From Beta vulgaris subsp. vulgaris (Eukaryota > Streptophyta > Magnoliopsida > Caryophyllales > Amaranthaceae): a stretch of DNA of 64,000 nt. The stretch lies in contig NC_079209.1 of the NCBI RefSeq assembly GCF_026745355.1, positions 29,871,347 through 29,935,346 on the forward strand. Reading direction: 5' to 3'. The notes under the pieces were generated by a model. It worked only from the letters and a program-made list of their open reading frames with translations. It ran no database searches and was not told the DNA's origin. Positions within the stretch are counted from its first letter, which is position 1; the number at the start of each line of letters is the position of its first letter. This document shows, piece after piece, positions 43,874 to 56,794 of this stretch. A program made the translations under genes and the position numbers.

Positions 43874-46649
43874 TGTAACACCTCGACAATTCTCTATTTT
43901 CTAAAATATCTTTTCAATATAAAACTTAGAGAATTATCAAAGTACTATCGCTCGTTGGATAACTTCTCTGAGGAGTTCTAGAAAGAGGAAAACCCCAAAA
44001 TCTCTTCTTTCCTCTCACCTCTGTTCTGTTCGTCGATTTCAAGCAACATGCAGTCATATTTCAGTCTTTCTTCCTTCATCAAAGTTGTAGATCTTTTCTA
44101 TTTATTGAATTTACACCCAAAAATCATCCAATTCAGAGTTTGGAGCTATAAGTTGTAGCCTTTGCAAGTTTGGTGTTGCTACCTTCATTTCTCTCTCCTC
44201 TGTTTCCGTCAATCTGTTTCTGCAGTTTTCTCCAACATGCAATCCGAATTTGCTCCTTGTTTCTTGATTAATTTTTTAATCTCTTCGAGTTATTGAATTT
44301 AGGCACAAAAATCGTCCAATTCGGAGTTTGGAGCTGTGAGTTATAGCCTTTGCAAGTTTGGTGTTGCTGTTGATTTTTTTGATGTGTCGCTGTTGCTGTT
44401 CATCAGAGCCATTGTTGTTGTTGAGTTTTTACTCGGTTTTGAATTCCTTTGGCAAGGTATAATTTTTGGGTTAAAGTTGTGACCTTTGCTCATCAATTAT
44501 AATCTGATTTATATGTTTTTAATAGTTATGATTTTCATAAGTACAATTGAAATTATTGCTGATTTGCAAAATTAGATTATGGGATTGAAATTGGTATTAT
44601 TTGGATTGTTGAGATTAAAGATTAGAACTTTTTTTCAATTACTTAGATTGAAACTCATTTTGAATTATATTATAATCTTCTATTTTGTTAATTAGTAAAC
44701 TATAAAATCAGTTTGTTGATTTGGTTTTAAGTAATTAAGTATATGCTGAATAACTTGGTCTTGTTTTGTAAAATCTTATGTCAAACTAGAGTTGGATTGG
44801 AAAAATTGAACTTGCAATGATATTATGTGATTAAGAGGAATGAGTTGATCAGAGTTAGCTTATGACGTTAATATTGAGTATAATGGAAGGAAGTGGATTA
44901 GTTCATAAATGGTTATTGGAATGGTAATTGAGTGGAATTCGGGAATGAGATTAGTCAAAGCGAAATGGACTAGTTTTCAAGTATAAGAGTGTATGAGTAT
45001 ATTCTGATTTTTATTTTGTTTTATTGATATGATCATGGACATAATTTATGGAGTTCAAGATGGAGATCAAGTTTCGATCTTTGGAGGTTGTATATAGTTG
45101 TTCTTGAGGAAAGGTACACATATGTCCTTCCACCTTCGAAATATGAATTGATATTTTGTATAATTACATGGATTTCTTGTGTTGAGCTCGATATATTTAT
45201 GTGTGTATATCTTTTACAACCATGGACACCTAAAAGTAAAATTATTTTAGTATAAGTATTTGAGTATAAGTATTGCGAATAAGTATTTAAATACAAGTGT
45301 TGAGTATAAATATTTTTGTATGATTACAAGTTTTATTTTATAAGGGGAAGTGAATAACATTTGTAGAGCAGGTTTGCTCATTATGTGTTTAGAGCGGGTA
45401 TTGCTCTGGATCGGGAATTGCTCCATTATGTAGGGCCATGACCTAGAAAGTCTTGCAAGCAGTACAAAGTTGATAGGGGAGACGTCCCCATGAGTTTTAG
45501 AGATGGTGTAGCCTCTCTATTCGTATAAGTTCCCCGATTATGGAAACTATAAAGTATTCTTGGAATATGATTTGAGTATGATAATGAGGAAATGATTTCG
45601 AAATTGTTTTAGCTGGCTTAGTTTATGACCTAAAATGAATAGTGGGCAAGGTATAGGTGGAGAGAAATGATTCAGATATGAGTTAAGACCAGATAAGGTC
45701 GAATATTGTGTTATGTTATATTATGTTAAGTTTCTGTCTGTACTTGCCAGCGATTTCTATTACGTGATTAAGCTATGCCAGCGATATATTTAAAAGATGA
45801 ATTATTTTCCGAACAATTACCAAGTTTGTTTCTTATATGAAAAAACAACGTTTTGGTTGCTGCAACGACTTAGGGGTTTATATAGAAATTTTGAGGTATT
45901 GTACAAATGATTTTATATTGAGAGATACACTCTCAATAAAGTGTTCTGAAATATTGATTAAGTAGTTGGATTTAGAAAAAAATCTTCGAAATGATTTATC
46001 TATAAAATAGGTAACGAAGAACTGCTTTATGGAATTGAAATATATAGTTATCTGTTTCATTTGGAAAATCTATGGTTTTCTTAAAGTAGTATAGATTATC
46101 ATCTCATCTTATTTCTAATGTGTATGGTTTTGTTATATCGATATTCATCTATTTGAATACATGAAGTAATCTTATGAAAATTGATTAACAATACGAGTGA
46201 ATTTTAAGCCACTAAAATGGATTTCTGGTTGAACAGTGTGTACTCAGATTTTCTGATTTTGTTCTTTGAACCTGTCCTGGTGGGGGCAGAGTTCATTGTT
46301 AGTAATCTTGCAGGTTCATGTGTGAAAAGCTCGGAATGGAATAAAAGGAAGAATTTGGTTATTAAGGTTGTAATTAGATTTAATGGTTCTGAGGTTGTAT
46401 TAGGAGCATATATCCTTAATTGTGAATAAAATATTATATTGCTTTGGGAATCGAGTAAGGTATTATGTAATATGTTATTTGGTTATTTAGGATGATTTGT
46501 TGTGGGCCCTGACCCACAGGTCCAGGATCGTTTTATAGCTTATGATTCCACTGCGAGTAAATATTTAATTCGAGGTTTATTAAGCATTGATTGAGATTTA
46601 TGAATGTTAAGTGTAATTAGCTAGCAGCTCGGAAGTGCGGGCTGTTACA
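43874..46649 (-). mobile_element. Tekay-like (chromovirus) 5' LTR, 2.8 kb
   Basis: On the minus strand it starts TGTAACAGCCCGCACTTCC and ends GAGGTGTTACA, typical of long chromovirus Tekay/Del LTRs. A primer-binding-like site follows. Three related segments with TTGCTC near 45365-45440 form an internal short repeat. The matching second LTR and the coding region are not in the window, so the element is truncated. Confidence 0.6.
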
Positions 46650-47297
46650 CCTTAGCCAAGCACACGATAGTAACGTTGATAAGAGAACATGATAATGGCA
46701 CAAGAAGAAGTAACAAAACAGACACGTGGACGAACAAGTTAGGAAGATGAATAGAAGTCAAAAGAAGAGATATTACACACAAAGATGAAGCACAAGGATA
46801 AGTAGTGATATTTGTTTTTCAAATTAATACATATACATACCCATATGAAGACAAGCACAAACACGATGAACATGAAGTTAGGATTAGATTATGTGCATAT
46901 AGATCAATACCAATTAATATGTACCAACTAAAGATGTACATATGTTCATTTGACTTGTTATTCATGTACATGTGTACATCATACTCTATGTACCAGCGTG
47001 TGTACCATCTAAGCTTTGTATTAGTTTCCATTATCTTAAACACGCATAAAGTATTTTTTTTTATCTTACCTTACTATTCCTCCTCTAAATTGCGTTTCTT
47101 TTCTTACCTCTCAACATATATGACTAAAATTCAAATTCTTAGTGAAGTGAACAAGACACAAGATTCTCTTATAAATGACATCTCAATGCTACGCTTAAGA
47201 ATGTTAACTTGGGGTTTTCTGTCTAACATATTTCATTACATCTTGTTGGTTATTTTTAGTATGACGAGTGTTGTAATACTCGTTACTTTCTCTGTTT
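46650..47297. other. Spacer, nothing supported
   Basis: A 165-codon open frame (46805-47302) is AT-driven and hydrophobic in patches, with no family resemblance. I do not call it a gene. Confidence 0.45.
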
Positions 47298-47302
47298 CAT
47301 AA

Positions 47303-48634
47303 TGATAGAAATTTGAGGACGCACGCGGAATTGTATTGGACTCGGAAGTAAAATTTTACAATTCATAAGTTGCAAAGTATTGATTACATCAAAAAATTAT
47401 ACAACAATATATTTTGGTAGAACACTTGTTCCACGTCTTACAAAAATAACTCTCATATACTTTTTGTGTGTGAGCTCATGTCTCACATATCTCCGTACTT
47501 TTATATATGGTGAGCTCATGGTTCATCCTTAGTAAACCACTTGTGTTCCACCAACTTCTTGATTACATCACTTGTATTTATAGCTGCTAAACCAACATAC
47601 TCATCCTACTTTTATGAATTAGATAGTTCTAGGTAGATGTTTCTAGATTTCCTGCTACCAGATTTTTCACTGCACTACATTGTTTCTAGATTTTTCAAGA
47701 TTGATGTTTTAAACACTCCCACTTAATATGAAAAAAAATCTTGTATACAAAAAATCTTCAAAATTCTTCAAAGGAAAATCTTCTTTCAATTTTTCTTTCT
47801 CGAACAGTTCATAAAATTTTCTCATTTCAAGTATTTTTCCTTCAACATTCTTTTGTTGAAATTTTTCCAAATTTATTCTTCTTGTTGATGTTCATGTCAT
47901 CAACCTCCCCCATCATTCTAGTCTCTTTGTTCGTGTTCATATCACTAACCAACTACTCTCTTTTTTTTTGTAATCTTTCTTTCTCCAAATTTTCATCAAA
48001 AAAACTTTGTTTCTTCATCTTAGTTTTTTTTTCTGAACTTTTATTTTCTCCACAAATTTCTTCTTATAGTTCAGTTTTCTCTTCTTTGTTGTTGTCCTTA
48101 GCAAAATTTGAATTACTTACCTCTTTTTTCTCTTGCCATGTTCCATAGTTTCTTGTAATCCTTCATCTCCCAAGTATCCGGTCTTCAATTTCATCGTAAT
48201 CACTTTCCGGCTTTAATGCCATAATAGAAATTAGAAGGCGCACATTGGACCGGAAAATAGATCTTACAATTTCATAAAATGCAAAATATTGATTACATCA
48301 AAAAATTGAACAGGGTGAAACACTTGTTCTACATCTTATAAAAATTACCCATATACATTCTATATATGAGTTCAAATCCCACATATCTCTCCACTTTTAT
48401 GTATGGTAAGCTCATGTCTCACCCCTTGGTAGACCACTCTTTTTTCTTCCACCAACTTCTTGATAACATCACTTGTATTTATAGCATGCTAAACAACATA
48501 CTCTTCCTACTTCTATGAACTAGATAGTTTTAGGTAGATCATAGATGTTTCTAGATTTCCTTCTATTAGAATCTTTCCAATGTTTTCTCTAAACTACATT
48601 ATTTCAAGATTTTTCAAGATCAATGTTTTCAACA
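47303..48634 (-). mobile_element. TRIM-like non-autonomous copia element, 1332 bp
   Basis: Two 413-bp direct repeats (47303-47715 and 48222-48634) flank 506 bp. CATAA is duplicated at 47298-47302 and 48635-48639. On the minus strand the inner edge of the right LTR is followed by TGGCATTAAAGCCGG, a worn TGGTATCAGAGCC primer site, and the left LTR is preceded by the polypurine tract TTAAGTGGGAG. There is no gag or pol. The LTRs are visibly diverged, so insertion is old. It lies about 245 bases past the stop of the ILP1-like gene. Confidence 0.88.
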
Positions 48635-49448
48635 CATAATACATGCAAGCAAACTACTTGACATGATTTTAGGAGGAGACAATCAATTCAAACAATCTGA
48701 AACATTTACTAACAGTATCGCTACTCTAACTGGGGTTGCAAGGAAACCTCCTGTATCAGCTAATACTGTATAACCTCATGAACTGGCTATGTAAAATATA
48801 ACAACGGAGAACATATATTCATGCATATCTCAAAATTCTGAAGGAAAAAAAAAAGGAGCCTAGATATAGAAAGACAAGATCATAGAGCTTCCTTGAGGTG
48901 AAAAGTTCTTAATATCGCCCTGGCCTCATCATACTCGTTCAGGTCAACTAGATCTTCTTCAGACGACGGGCAAGGCCACTAGTTTCATTCTCAGGCAGTC
49001 CTGATGCCTGCTTCTTTTCCAAAGTCTTTCCAAGCATCAGTACGTAATCAACCAGTGGCTGCAACTTGTGACTGCATGACAAATAAAATCAATATGAAAA
49101 GACCAGGTATCTGAAATCAGACATACTAATATCCGTACAACCCTCTTCAATGAACAACAATAATCATGCTTCAATGACATGAAACAAAGAACACCTTGAA
49201 TGTAGTTTCATTTCTAGAGACTAGCTTAGTATAATTATGGCTTTCCACCTGCTGCCTTACTTTTACTAAGTGTCACCTGGTTAATATTGATTTCTGCAAC
49301 CACACTTATTTAACTCCCCTATCCCCTTTACCCATTCATCTCTCCTCCCACTCCCTATTCTCTCCCCTCCCCGCAGGACGCACCCCAACAGACCGACCCA
49401 CAAATAACAGCACTTCACCTACCAAATACCATGCAGCCTCCCCAGTAA

Positions 49449-49462
49449 CCCCCCCCCCCCCC
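49449..49462. repeat. C14 homopolymer in intron 5
   Basis: Uninterrupted run of C in a pyrimidine-rich intron stretch. Confidence 0.95.
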
Positions 49463-51872
49463 TCTTTCCCCAATACCCCTTAGTTTCACTAGAAACCACC
49501 TCACACCAACAAACCTACAAAAGACCCAAAACGAATAACGTAACAATATCTATAACAATTTTATAGATGATTCTGTGCAGGTCACAACACTGTTTGAGCG
49601 ATATTGGCTGTATTTTGGACTTCTATTTCCAAATTTACTTGGTCATTCTGCGAGTCATAATCCTAAACGATTTAGGACCTATGAAATTGACTTGTAATCG
49701 CAGTTTTAACTTAGCTTGTAACTGACAAATTTATAAGCCTAGTAGCGTACTGTTAGCCCACTCCAGTAAATAATTTTCTGGTTTTTATAGATAGAAGTGA
49801 AAAAATTTCCATTGGATTCTATTTCTTTTGTGAGTGAAGCATGGGAGTAGGATAGAGGAAACACGAGTGAAAGCGATTGAGTGTTGTATGCACCTTATGT
49901 TTCATTGGCTTGATTTGTTTTATTAGCAATTATAGAGGGAAGAGGATGAGACATGGGGTAGGAGAGGAGGAACATCTGCATCCAAGGACACAACAGAAAT
50001 AAAACAAGACTTATGGTCCAAAATGTTACCTGCGTGCAGCTGTGACACTTGCACCAGACCACACGCCATTTACTGAAGCAATTATCCTCTCAGTTCTTGT
50101 TATTGCATCATGAATATCAGGAATAAGGTTCTGAACATGAGGAAGTACTTTTCCAGCCAAAAGTTCATCAAGCACAAGCTTCTCCAAAACTGGCAAAGCA
50201 AGTATATCTTTCCACATGCAGATGTTCCTCATCAGTCGAACTGCCACACCAAATCGATATGCTGCAACTCTTGCAGCATTTGGTACAGCCTTCATAGCAA
50301 CTGGACTCCACACAGGGACCTATATAACACCACCAGAATATGTAAACACCTCAATTCAGAGTAACTTACACATAGCATTCGCACCCAAACTTTTGTGCAG
50401 ACTTAGCAAAATACCACAAGATTAACAACTGCTTCAGCTAGCCGAGTACGAATTGAAGCTATCAGTTCCTTGAGACCTTCACTTGAGGCAGGAACATAAT
50501 TAATGATTAAGGTTGTCGCCGATACTGCATTCTTTGACTCTCTGCTACTAAGCATATCCCAACAATGCGCTATGTCATGATGCAATATGGGAAGTGCAAC
50601 CTTTTCCACTAATCCAGGAACAAGATCAGCGTCTGCATCACCAGGACTAAAGTCGCTTCCATCTTCTGGAACACCATAATCAAAGAGCAGGGAATGCCTG
50701 CAGGAATACAATAATACAATAATAAGAAACAAGGACAAATTTACATGAGCAAAAAAGCAGGGGGAAATTAAAACCTTCAAATATCAACCAATAAATGGCT
50801 CGACAAGAATACAATTTCAAAATTTACCGATACCGCAATCAGCCAGCAAAAAGTGGGTACTTACATACCATCTCATGTCATAAAAGTCAACATCTTCACG
50901 TAGAGGGTCCCACTTTAGAAGCTCTAATCTCACATACGGAGAGAAAATAGATGGGATGCTCAATGACATATAAGCATCACGATAACCATCCAAGTATAAT
51001 CTCTTCCATCTTTCAAATCTCTCTTTGACTGAAGAAAGTTGGGAATACTCCTCAGCTGCGTCACTGAAGACTTCTGCAGCTGTCTGAAGTAACAAATCAC
51101 GATTTGACTCATAAGCTTCACTCTCATTGTCACTCTCATCAGTGCTAGATTCACCTTCCATCCTCGGATAGGAGTAGTCATTTCCAACATACGACATTCT
51201 CTTAGCTAACAAACGAAATCTCCTACGCTGTCTAGCATCAGACCTCCTAGCCATATCCATACGTTTCTGAAGATTTTCATCTCTACCAAATTCATCAAGC
51301 TTCACAGGACAGCTTTTTTGTTGCTTGATGGCAGCAGCTGCTGCCTGAGCTGCACTAGTGGCGGCGGCAATTATAGGAGCATTGCCACCACCTCTTTCCA
51401 AAACTGACATAGCTGCATCTAGAGCTGCTTGTACTTCTGCCATCTCCTCGTCATTATCAGCAGCTCGCCTTTCAAAGACGACCAAAGCACGTTTTTTGTG
51501 GAGTTGTTGCATATGTTCTTCAAGTTCCTCTATGTAAGGAGCTTTATGCTGAACAAGTTAAAATAACATTAGCTAAAATGCATTGATATCATCACAATAG
51601 TGAGAACTTAGGAGAAAATAGTGTATTGATGCTAGAGAAGCAAGAAAAGACGATTAAGAAGCAGTCAATAGCTTGGTGGGCAAAAAAAAAGAAATTAACA
51701 AAAGGGATAACGCAAGCTCAGTTAACATATTTGGCTTCTAGATCTCCAGTATCCTATTAGAACCCACACTTGAATCCTGCTATTAGCAACACTCCCAACC
51801 AATATACAATACTCCTGCAGTCCAGCTATGACAGTATTTGTTTTGCTTTGTCTCAAACAATCTTGATGCTTG

Positions 51873-52082
51873 GGGCCTGTTCCTTTTCACTTTATTTTTG
51901 CTTGTTTTCAGAAAAAATACAAAAAAAAAAAAAAAAAAATACAAAAAGTTCAGAAAAAAATAAGAAGAGTTAAGAAAAGTTCAGAAAAATGTATAAAAAG
52001 ATCAGAAAAAATAAGAAAAGTACAGAAAAAATAGGAAAAGTTCTCAAACTTGAGAAAAAATAAAGGTGAAGAGAATAGGCCC
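51873..52082. mobile_element. Tourist-like MITE in intron 2, 210 bp
   Basis: The ends are GGGCCTGTTCCTTTTCAC and, inward from the right, GGGCCTATTCTCTTCACC. Flanks TTG and TTA are near-duplicates. The interior is A-rich (CAGAAAAAATA words). The ends resemble those of the MITE at 19009. Confidence 0.75.
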
Positions 52083-52570
52083 TTAGTTACTTCAATACGC
52101 TTTTGCATATAGCTGGATGTTTATGTCTCCTTGACAATGCGAGACTAGGGAGACATGTAGTAACTGCAGTCTCTGGATGCAAGCTTCTTCTCCTAAGAGG
52201 CTAAGACAGTTACAATGAGACAGAATACATAAAACTAATAAAAACAATGTGTCGCAATTAATTCCTAGAAACAAGGAAACAGTAAAACCATGGTTCTCAA
52301 AGGGAAGGTTGACTTATTCTTAGACCAGACTCCCTGTCTATATCATGAACATAACAAGGAAAAAGACAGTTCAAAGTTTCAACAGTAGCAATTAAGCCTT
52401 TGTCCAAGGCAAAACTTCCAAGAAATACAGGATTCACTTTGATGAACTCGAGACATTATCAATAAGATTACTTCAGGATGGAAATCAAAAATAGAAGTAG
52501 CCTTCGGCATCAGAAGGGTATCATTAAAGAGTTAACTATAAGTGTTCTAAGTGCAAATTACAGCTGCAAC

Positions 52571-53051
52571 TAGGGGTGATGATGAGCCTAATCTGTTCGT
52601 GAAAAGTTCGGGATCGGCTCGGTCAAAGCTTGATCAAAGCTCCGTCAAAACTCATCTCGGTTTTGAACTCGGCTCGAGGCTTTTACGAGCCGAGATGAGC
52701 TATGCAAAGCTTGGCTCAAGAGCTCGTGAACGAGCTCAATTATTCTTTTATATAGAAAAATAATATATTTATATATATACATAAATGATAAATATATTAA
52801 CCTAGATATCACAAAATAATAAGTAAATAGTTCCTTTATATAAAAGAAAACCTACAAAAATCAAATATTAAAAAGGAAAAACAAATTATACATGTAAAAA
52901 AACAGGGTGGTAAAAAGACAAGTTTGTTTGTGAACAGTTCGAGCTCGGCTCGTTTAACATTTGGCAAAGCTCGACTCGAACAAAGTTCGGCTCGGTAAGC
53001 TTCAAGCTCGGCTCGAACTCGACTAAACTTAAACGAACACAAGCAGCCCTA
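52571..53051. mobile_element. hAT-type MITE in intron 2, 481 bp
   Basis: The ends are TAGGGGTGATGATGAGCC and, inward, TAGGGCTGCTTGTGTTCG. GCTGCAAC (52563-52570) and GCTACAAC (53052-53059) form an 8-bp target duplication with one change. GAGCTCGGCTCG words fill both arms in opposite directions. Confidence 0.88.
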
Positions 53052-53248
53052 GCTACAACAATGGACAAAAACACACATTTTTAGGAGCTAAAAAATTAAG
53101 GCTCTTGGGCCTTTTTATAAAAGACAAGATAAAAACATCCATGGCCCGTATATTATGAAAAAACTTTCTCCTATATAGTAAATCTTTAGGTTTGTTTTGT
53201 TTCTCCTCCTCCATTATAGGCAAAATTTACTGCAAAGGCCAGTTAGCA

Positions 53249-53830
53249 AGTGCTAGGCTCATAATCAAGGTACAACAATAGTTAGCATGATCTGAACTTG
53301 CAAAGGAAGGGGGGTAGCACCAGGGCACACAACTTGCGTGCTAGGACTCAAGTATGTTCCCAGGACACTCAACTTCCATTCCTTTTCCAAATGACCTCCT
53401 CCCTTTACCAAATGACCTCCTCTACTTTTCCAAAGAGAAAAGAAGAGAAAGAAACTCTCCATCTCCCCAACCGCGGCCATTTTCATATATATAGAAAAAA
53501 CAGAGAATAGGATAATGAAAATCCTGGTGCACTATTCAGAGAGCACTAAATTTGAATAAGAGGTTCACCAATTGTTTAGGTGTGTATTTACCCCCTTCCA
53601 CCCCTTATTCTATTTCATGGCTTGGCATCACATCAGTTTCAGGCAGAGATACACAGCCAATTGTCGGAAGTACACAGGTGTTAGGCTCACAATCTAGGTG
53701 CCAACAACATTTAGCCTGCTCCCAACTTGTAATGGGCATGAGATAGTAGCAGGGGGGATAATAACTTGGGAGCTAGGAGCTAGGACTTAGGACTCTTCCA
53801 CGACACAAAAGTTCCATTTCTCTTCCAAGC
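53249..53830. repeat. Diverged direct repeat in intron 2
   Basis: GTGCTAGGCTCATAATC...CAACAATAGTTAGCATG...AACTTGC at 53249 recurs as GTGTTAGGCTCACAATC...CAACAACATTTAGCCTG...AACTTG at 53678, each about 150 bases and ending in TTCCATT..CTTTTCC. Unclassified. Confidence 0.65.
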
Positions 53831-54789
53831 AACCAAATTCGTTTAGAAAGAAAGATAACAGAAAGCGGCTCCCACTACCCCCCCAAACGCATGCACACAA
53901 TGCACTTTCTTCCTATTTTGGCATGTTTGCTCCCGCTAACCAGAATTAGAACAAGCATACTCCATAGGAAACAAAAACCTATAGCCAATTACACCACTAT
54001 CTGCCCAAACCACCTGGCATGGTCATATTCCATGTGAGGACTGAGTACATACCAAAAAAGTCATTAAAATGCTTGGCAAGGTGTTGCAAAAAAAAGAAAT
54101 AAGCTTTCCAAGGTATACAGGATCACAGGAAGAAGATTAGTATAAATCTCATGAACCACCGAGCGAAGATATCATATCATAACATCCCATTCAATCATAT
54201 GCAAATGGCAGATATTCCAAACAAATAACAACATACTTTCAATTCTCATCTGTCTTTTAGGTTTAGAAAAAGGCCTTATGAGATGCGTTTATTAGTTGCA
54301 TGAGTGAAAAATTAGTTCGGATCATTTAAGAGATTCACCGGATCCAACATCCAAGATATTACTTTAGCTAGCAAGGCCTATGCTGTCTCCTCAAATTTCT
54401 CTGCAAACCAGGCTAATATAGTGATTTCTTTTTTGCAACTCATAAGACAGGACAAATGAGACTCCTTCCTACTATGTGCCCATTTTAGATGATACACATT
54501 GAAAGTCTTGGAATGCCAAACACAGTGTCTTAGTCTCTCTTCAGGTTTACGAAACATCAAAGTATTATCAGCAAGGAGCAAACTGGAGATTGCAATCTGT
54601 TGAGTTTAGACATCATGGAAAAGCTTTTACCAGAACATATATAACACCCCAAACAGGTAAGAGGAGACCCAAATACTGCTCCCTCCCTTTATCATACCAC
54701 TGCAACAGCTGCATAAATCAGTAGTAACTATTCACTACTCCAATATTGACAACTGAAGTCACAATCTCAGGAAGGGAATACCTCCTTTA

Positions 54790-56480
54790 TGTGGAAACCC
54801 TTTTTTATGTGAAAACAGATCCAATGTTCTATGAATTAAGTGATATGTTCTAAATTATATATTTTTCTCAAAAAGACTCCATTATAGTTTCAAACTCAAT
54901 TTCAACCAAGTTCTTTACAAATTTTTACTAAATTCTTCATTACATTTTTTTGAAATTCAATCTATTTAACTCGCATTCATTAACTACAAGTTTATTTCGT
55001 TACTCTCTCCTCTAGAAGACTAATTTTCTCTCATCAAGAATACCCATTTTCTTTCCTCAAGTAGACTTAGTTGAAGCTCTAAGTTCAACTTCAAGTAAGT
55101 TCTTCACAAGTGCAACAAAATTATTCATAAAAGATTCAACTTATTTGGAATCAATTCATGTTTGTTCTCTTTTCTCAAGATCACCATTTTTATTACTCAA
55201 GAATACCCATTCTCCTCCTCAAATAAACTCCATCTCAAAATAATATTCAATAAAGTTTTTTATATATAAATCAACATAGTTAAATGAATTCAACAGAGGT
55301 TCTTACCAAGTTTAACAAATTCTTCATTGAAATTTCTAAAATTCGATTTTATTTTGAACTTCATGTTCTAAAGTTTTGTATTTCATGTTCTAAAATTTGT
55401 TATTTCATGTTCTAAAATTTGTTATTTCATGTTCTAAACTTTGGAAATTCATGTTCTAAAAATTTGCTACCGCTTCTTGCTCATCTTTGACGTCAGCGAT
55501 TCATACCTTCTGCCACATCATTGTCTTACAGCAAACTTGACACCTAAAATCACCATCCTCATGGCAAACTTGCTCATCTCAATTAATGGCAAAATTTCTA
55601 CAAAAGTTGGCAAAAAAAGTTGATTGGAGAAGATAACTCGTTCGATTGCTGGCGGAAAGCGTCGATCAAAGGTATAGGAGTATGGGTTTAATTAGAGTGT
55701 TCTCTTAATTAGCCTTTGTTTTGGATGAAGTAATTAAGTTGATCATTATGATGAGCGAGTTTTCTTGACTAATTTTAGTTGATAATTTTTTGGATTTTTA
55801 GTCTAACTTTGTTGTTAATAAATCGAATGATTTACTTTGTGTTTAAAAAAAAATATGTATTGTTGTGTTGATGATACATGATTTTGATCATTATATGGTG
55901 GTTACAATTTAAAGTTGTGTTGAGATGAGATAAGATGAGTTTGCCTTGTATTGTGATTTTAGATATGTAGTATTACATATGTTCTTAAATATCATACACG
56001 AACTGAAAAATAGTGTATATGTTCTAAAAATTGGTATGCATGTTCTAAAATTTTATTGGAATTAATTTAGAATGTACTTGTAATCATTTATAACATACTT
56101 GAAATTATTTAGAAAATGTTAAAAATAATTTAGAACATACTTGAAATAATTTAGAACATGTTAAAGATAATTAAGAACATACTTGAAATAATTTAGAACA
56201 CACTTAAAATATTTTAGAACATACTTCAAATAATTTAGGACATAAGCTTGTAATTTAGAACATGTATATATCAATATATGTATATGGCTTGATTAGGTTC
56301 TTATGTAAAAAGATGTGTTCATGTTCTAAAAATCATAGCATATGCTTTATAAGTTATTATTCTAAAAAGTGTTGCATATGTTCTAAAAGCAAAAAGATAA
56401 GTATGTTCACAAAAGTATTGGATGTGTTCAAAAAAGTATTACGTATGTTCTAAACATAAATTTGTTCTCACATAAGGGCC
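54790..56480. repeat. Unclassified element with ATGTTCTAAA repeats in intron 2
   Basis: TTATGTGAAAACAGA near 54813 and, inward from the right, TTATGTGAGAACAAA near 56476 look like worn terminal inverted repeats. The interior carries dozens of ATGTTCTAAA / TTTAGAACAT words, including a 22-bp tandem array (55360-55467) and a roughly 24-bp array of GAACATACTTGAAATAATTTA (56090-56250). No coding. The superfamily is unclear. Confidence 0.55.
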
Positions 56481-56670
56481 CGTTCTCATCGGATCATGAC
56501 CGTAGAATATAGTGTTTATATATATATATGTATTTGAGACTACGATACTTATTCTTGGAAAATGTTCTAATTGAACGTCCAACAACATAGTTCTCCTTCC
56601 TTCCCAAGTACACATTTGCAGTTTGAAAAGAATCTTAAGTTGACAAATTAATACTAGAGTATATAATACT

Positions 56671-56794
56671 ACCTGCAAATAGTCACATATAACAGAAACA
56701 AAGTCACAAAGCCTTTGCATGAAGATATACTTACCTGCAAAAAGTCACATATAACAGAAACAAAGTCACGGAGCCTTTGCATGAAGATATACTT
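56671..56794 (-). repeat. 62-bp tandem duplication of the exon 2 end with its splice donor
   Basis: The last bases of exon 2 and its GT donor (56733-56794) are copied directly downstream in the intron (56671-56732) with about three changes. Both copies keep CAG|GTA at the exon edge. Confidence 0.93.

Noticed and set aside
46805..47302. 165-codon open frame
   Set aside because: AT-driven, Tyr/Ile/Phe-rich, no conserved motif and no upstream signals; it runs up to a TRIM target site.
47741..48148. 135-codon open frame in the TRIM interior
   Set aside because: Phe/Ser/Leu-rich reading of A/T-rich sequence on the strand opposite to the element.
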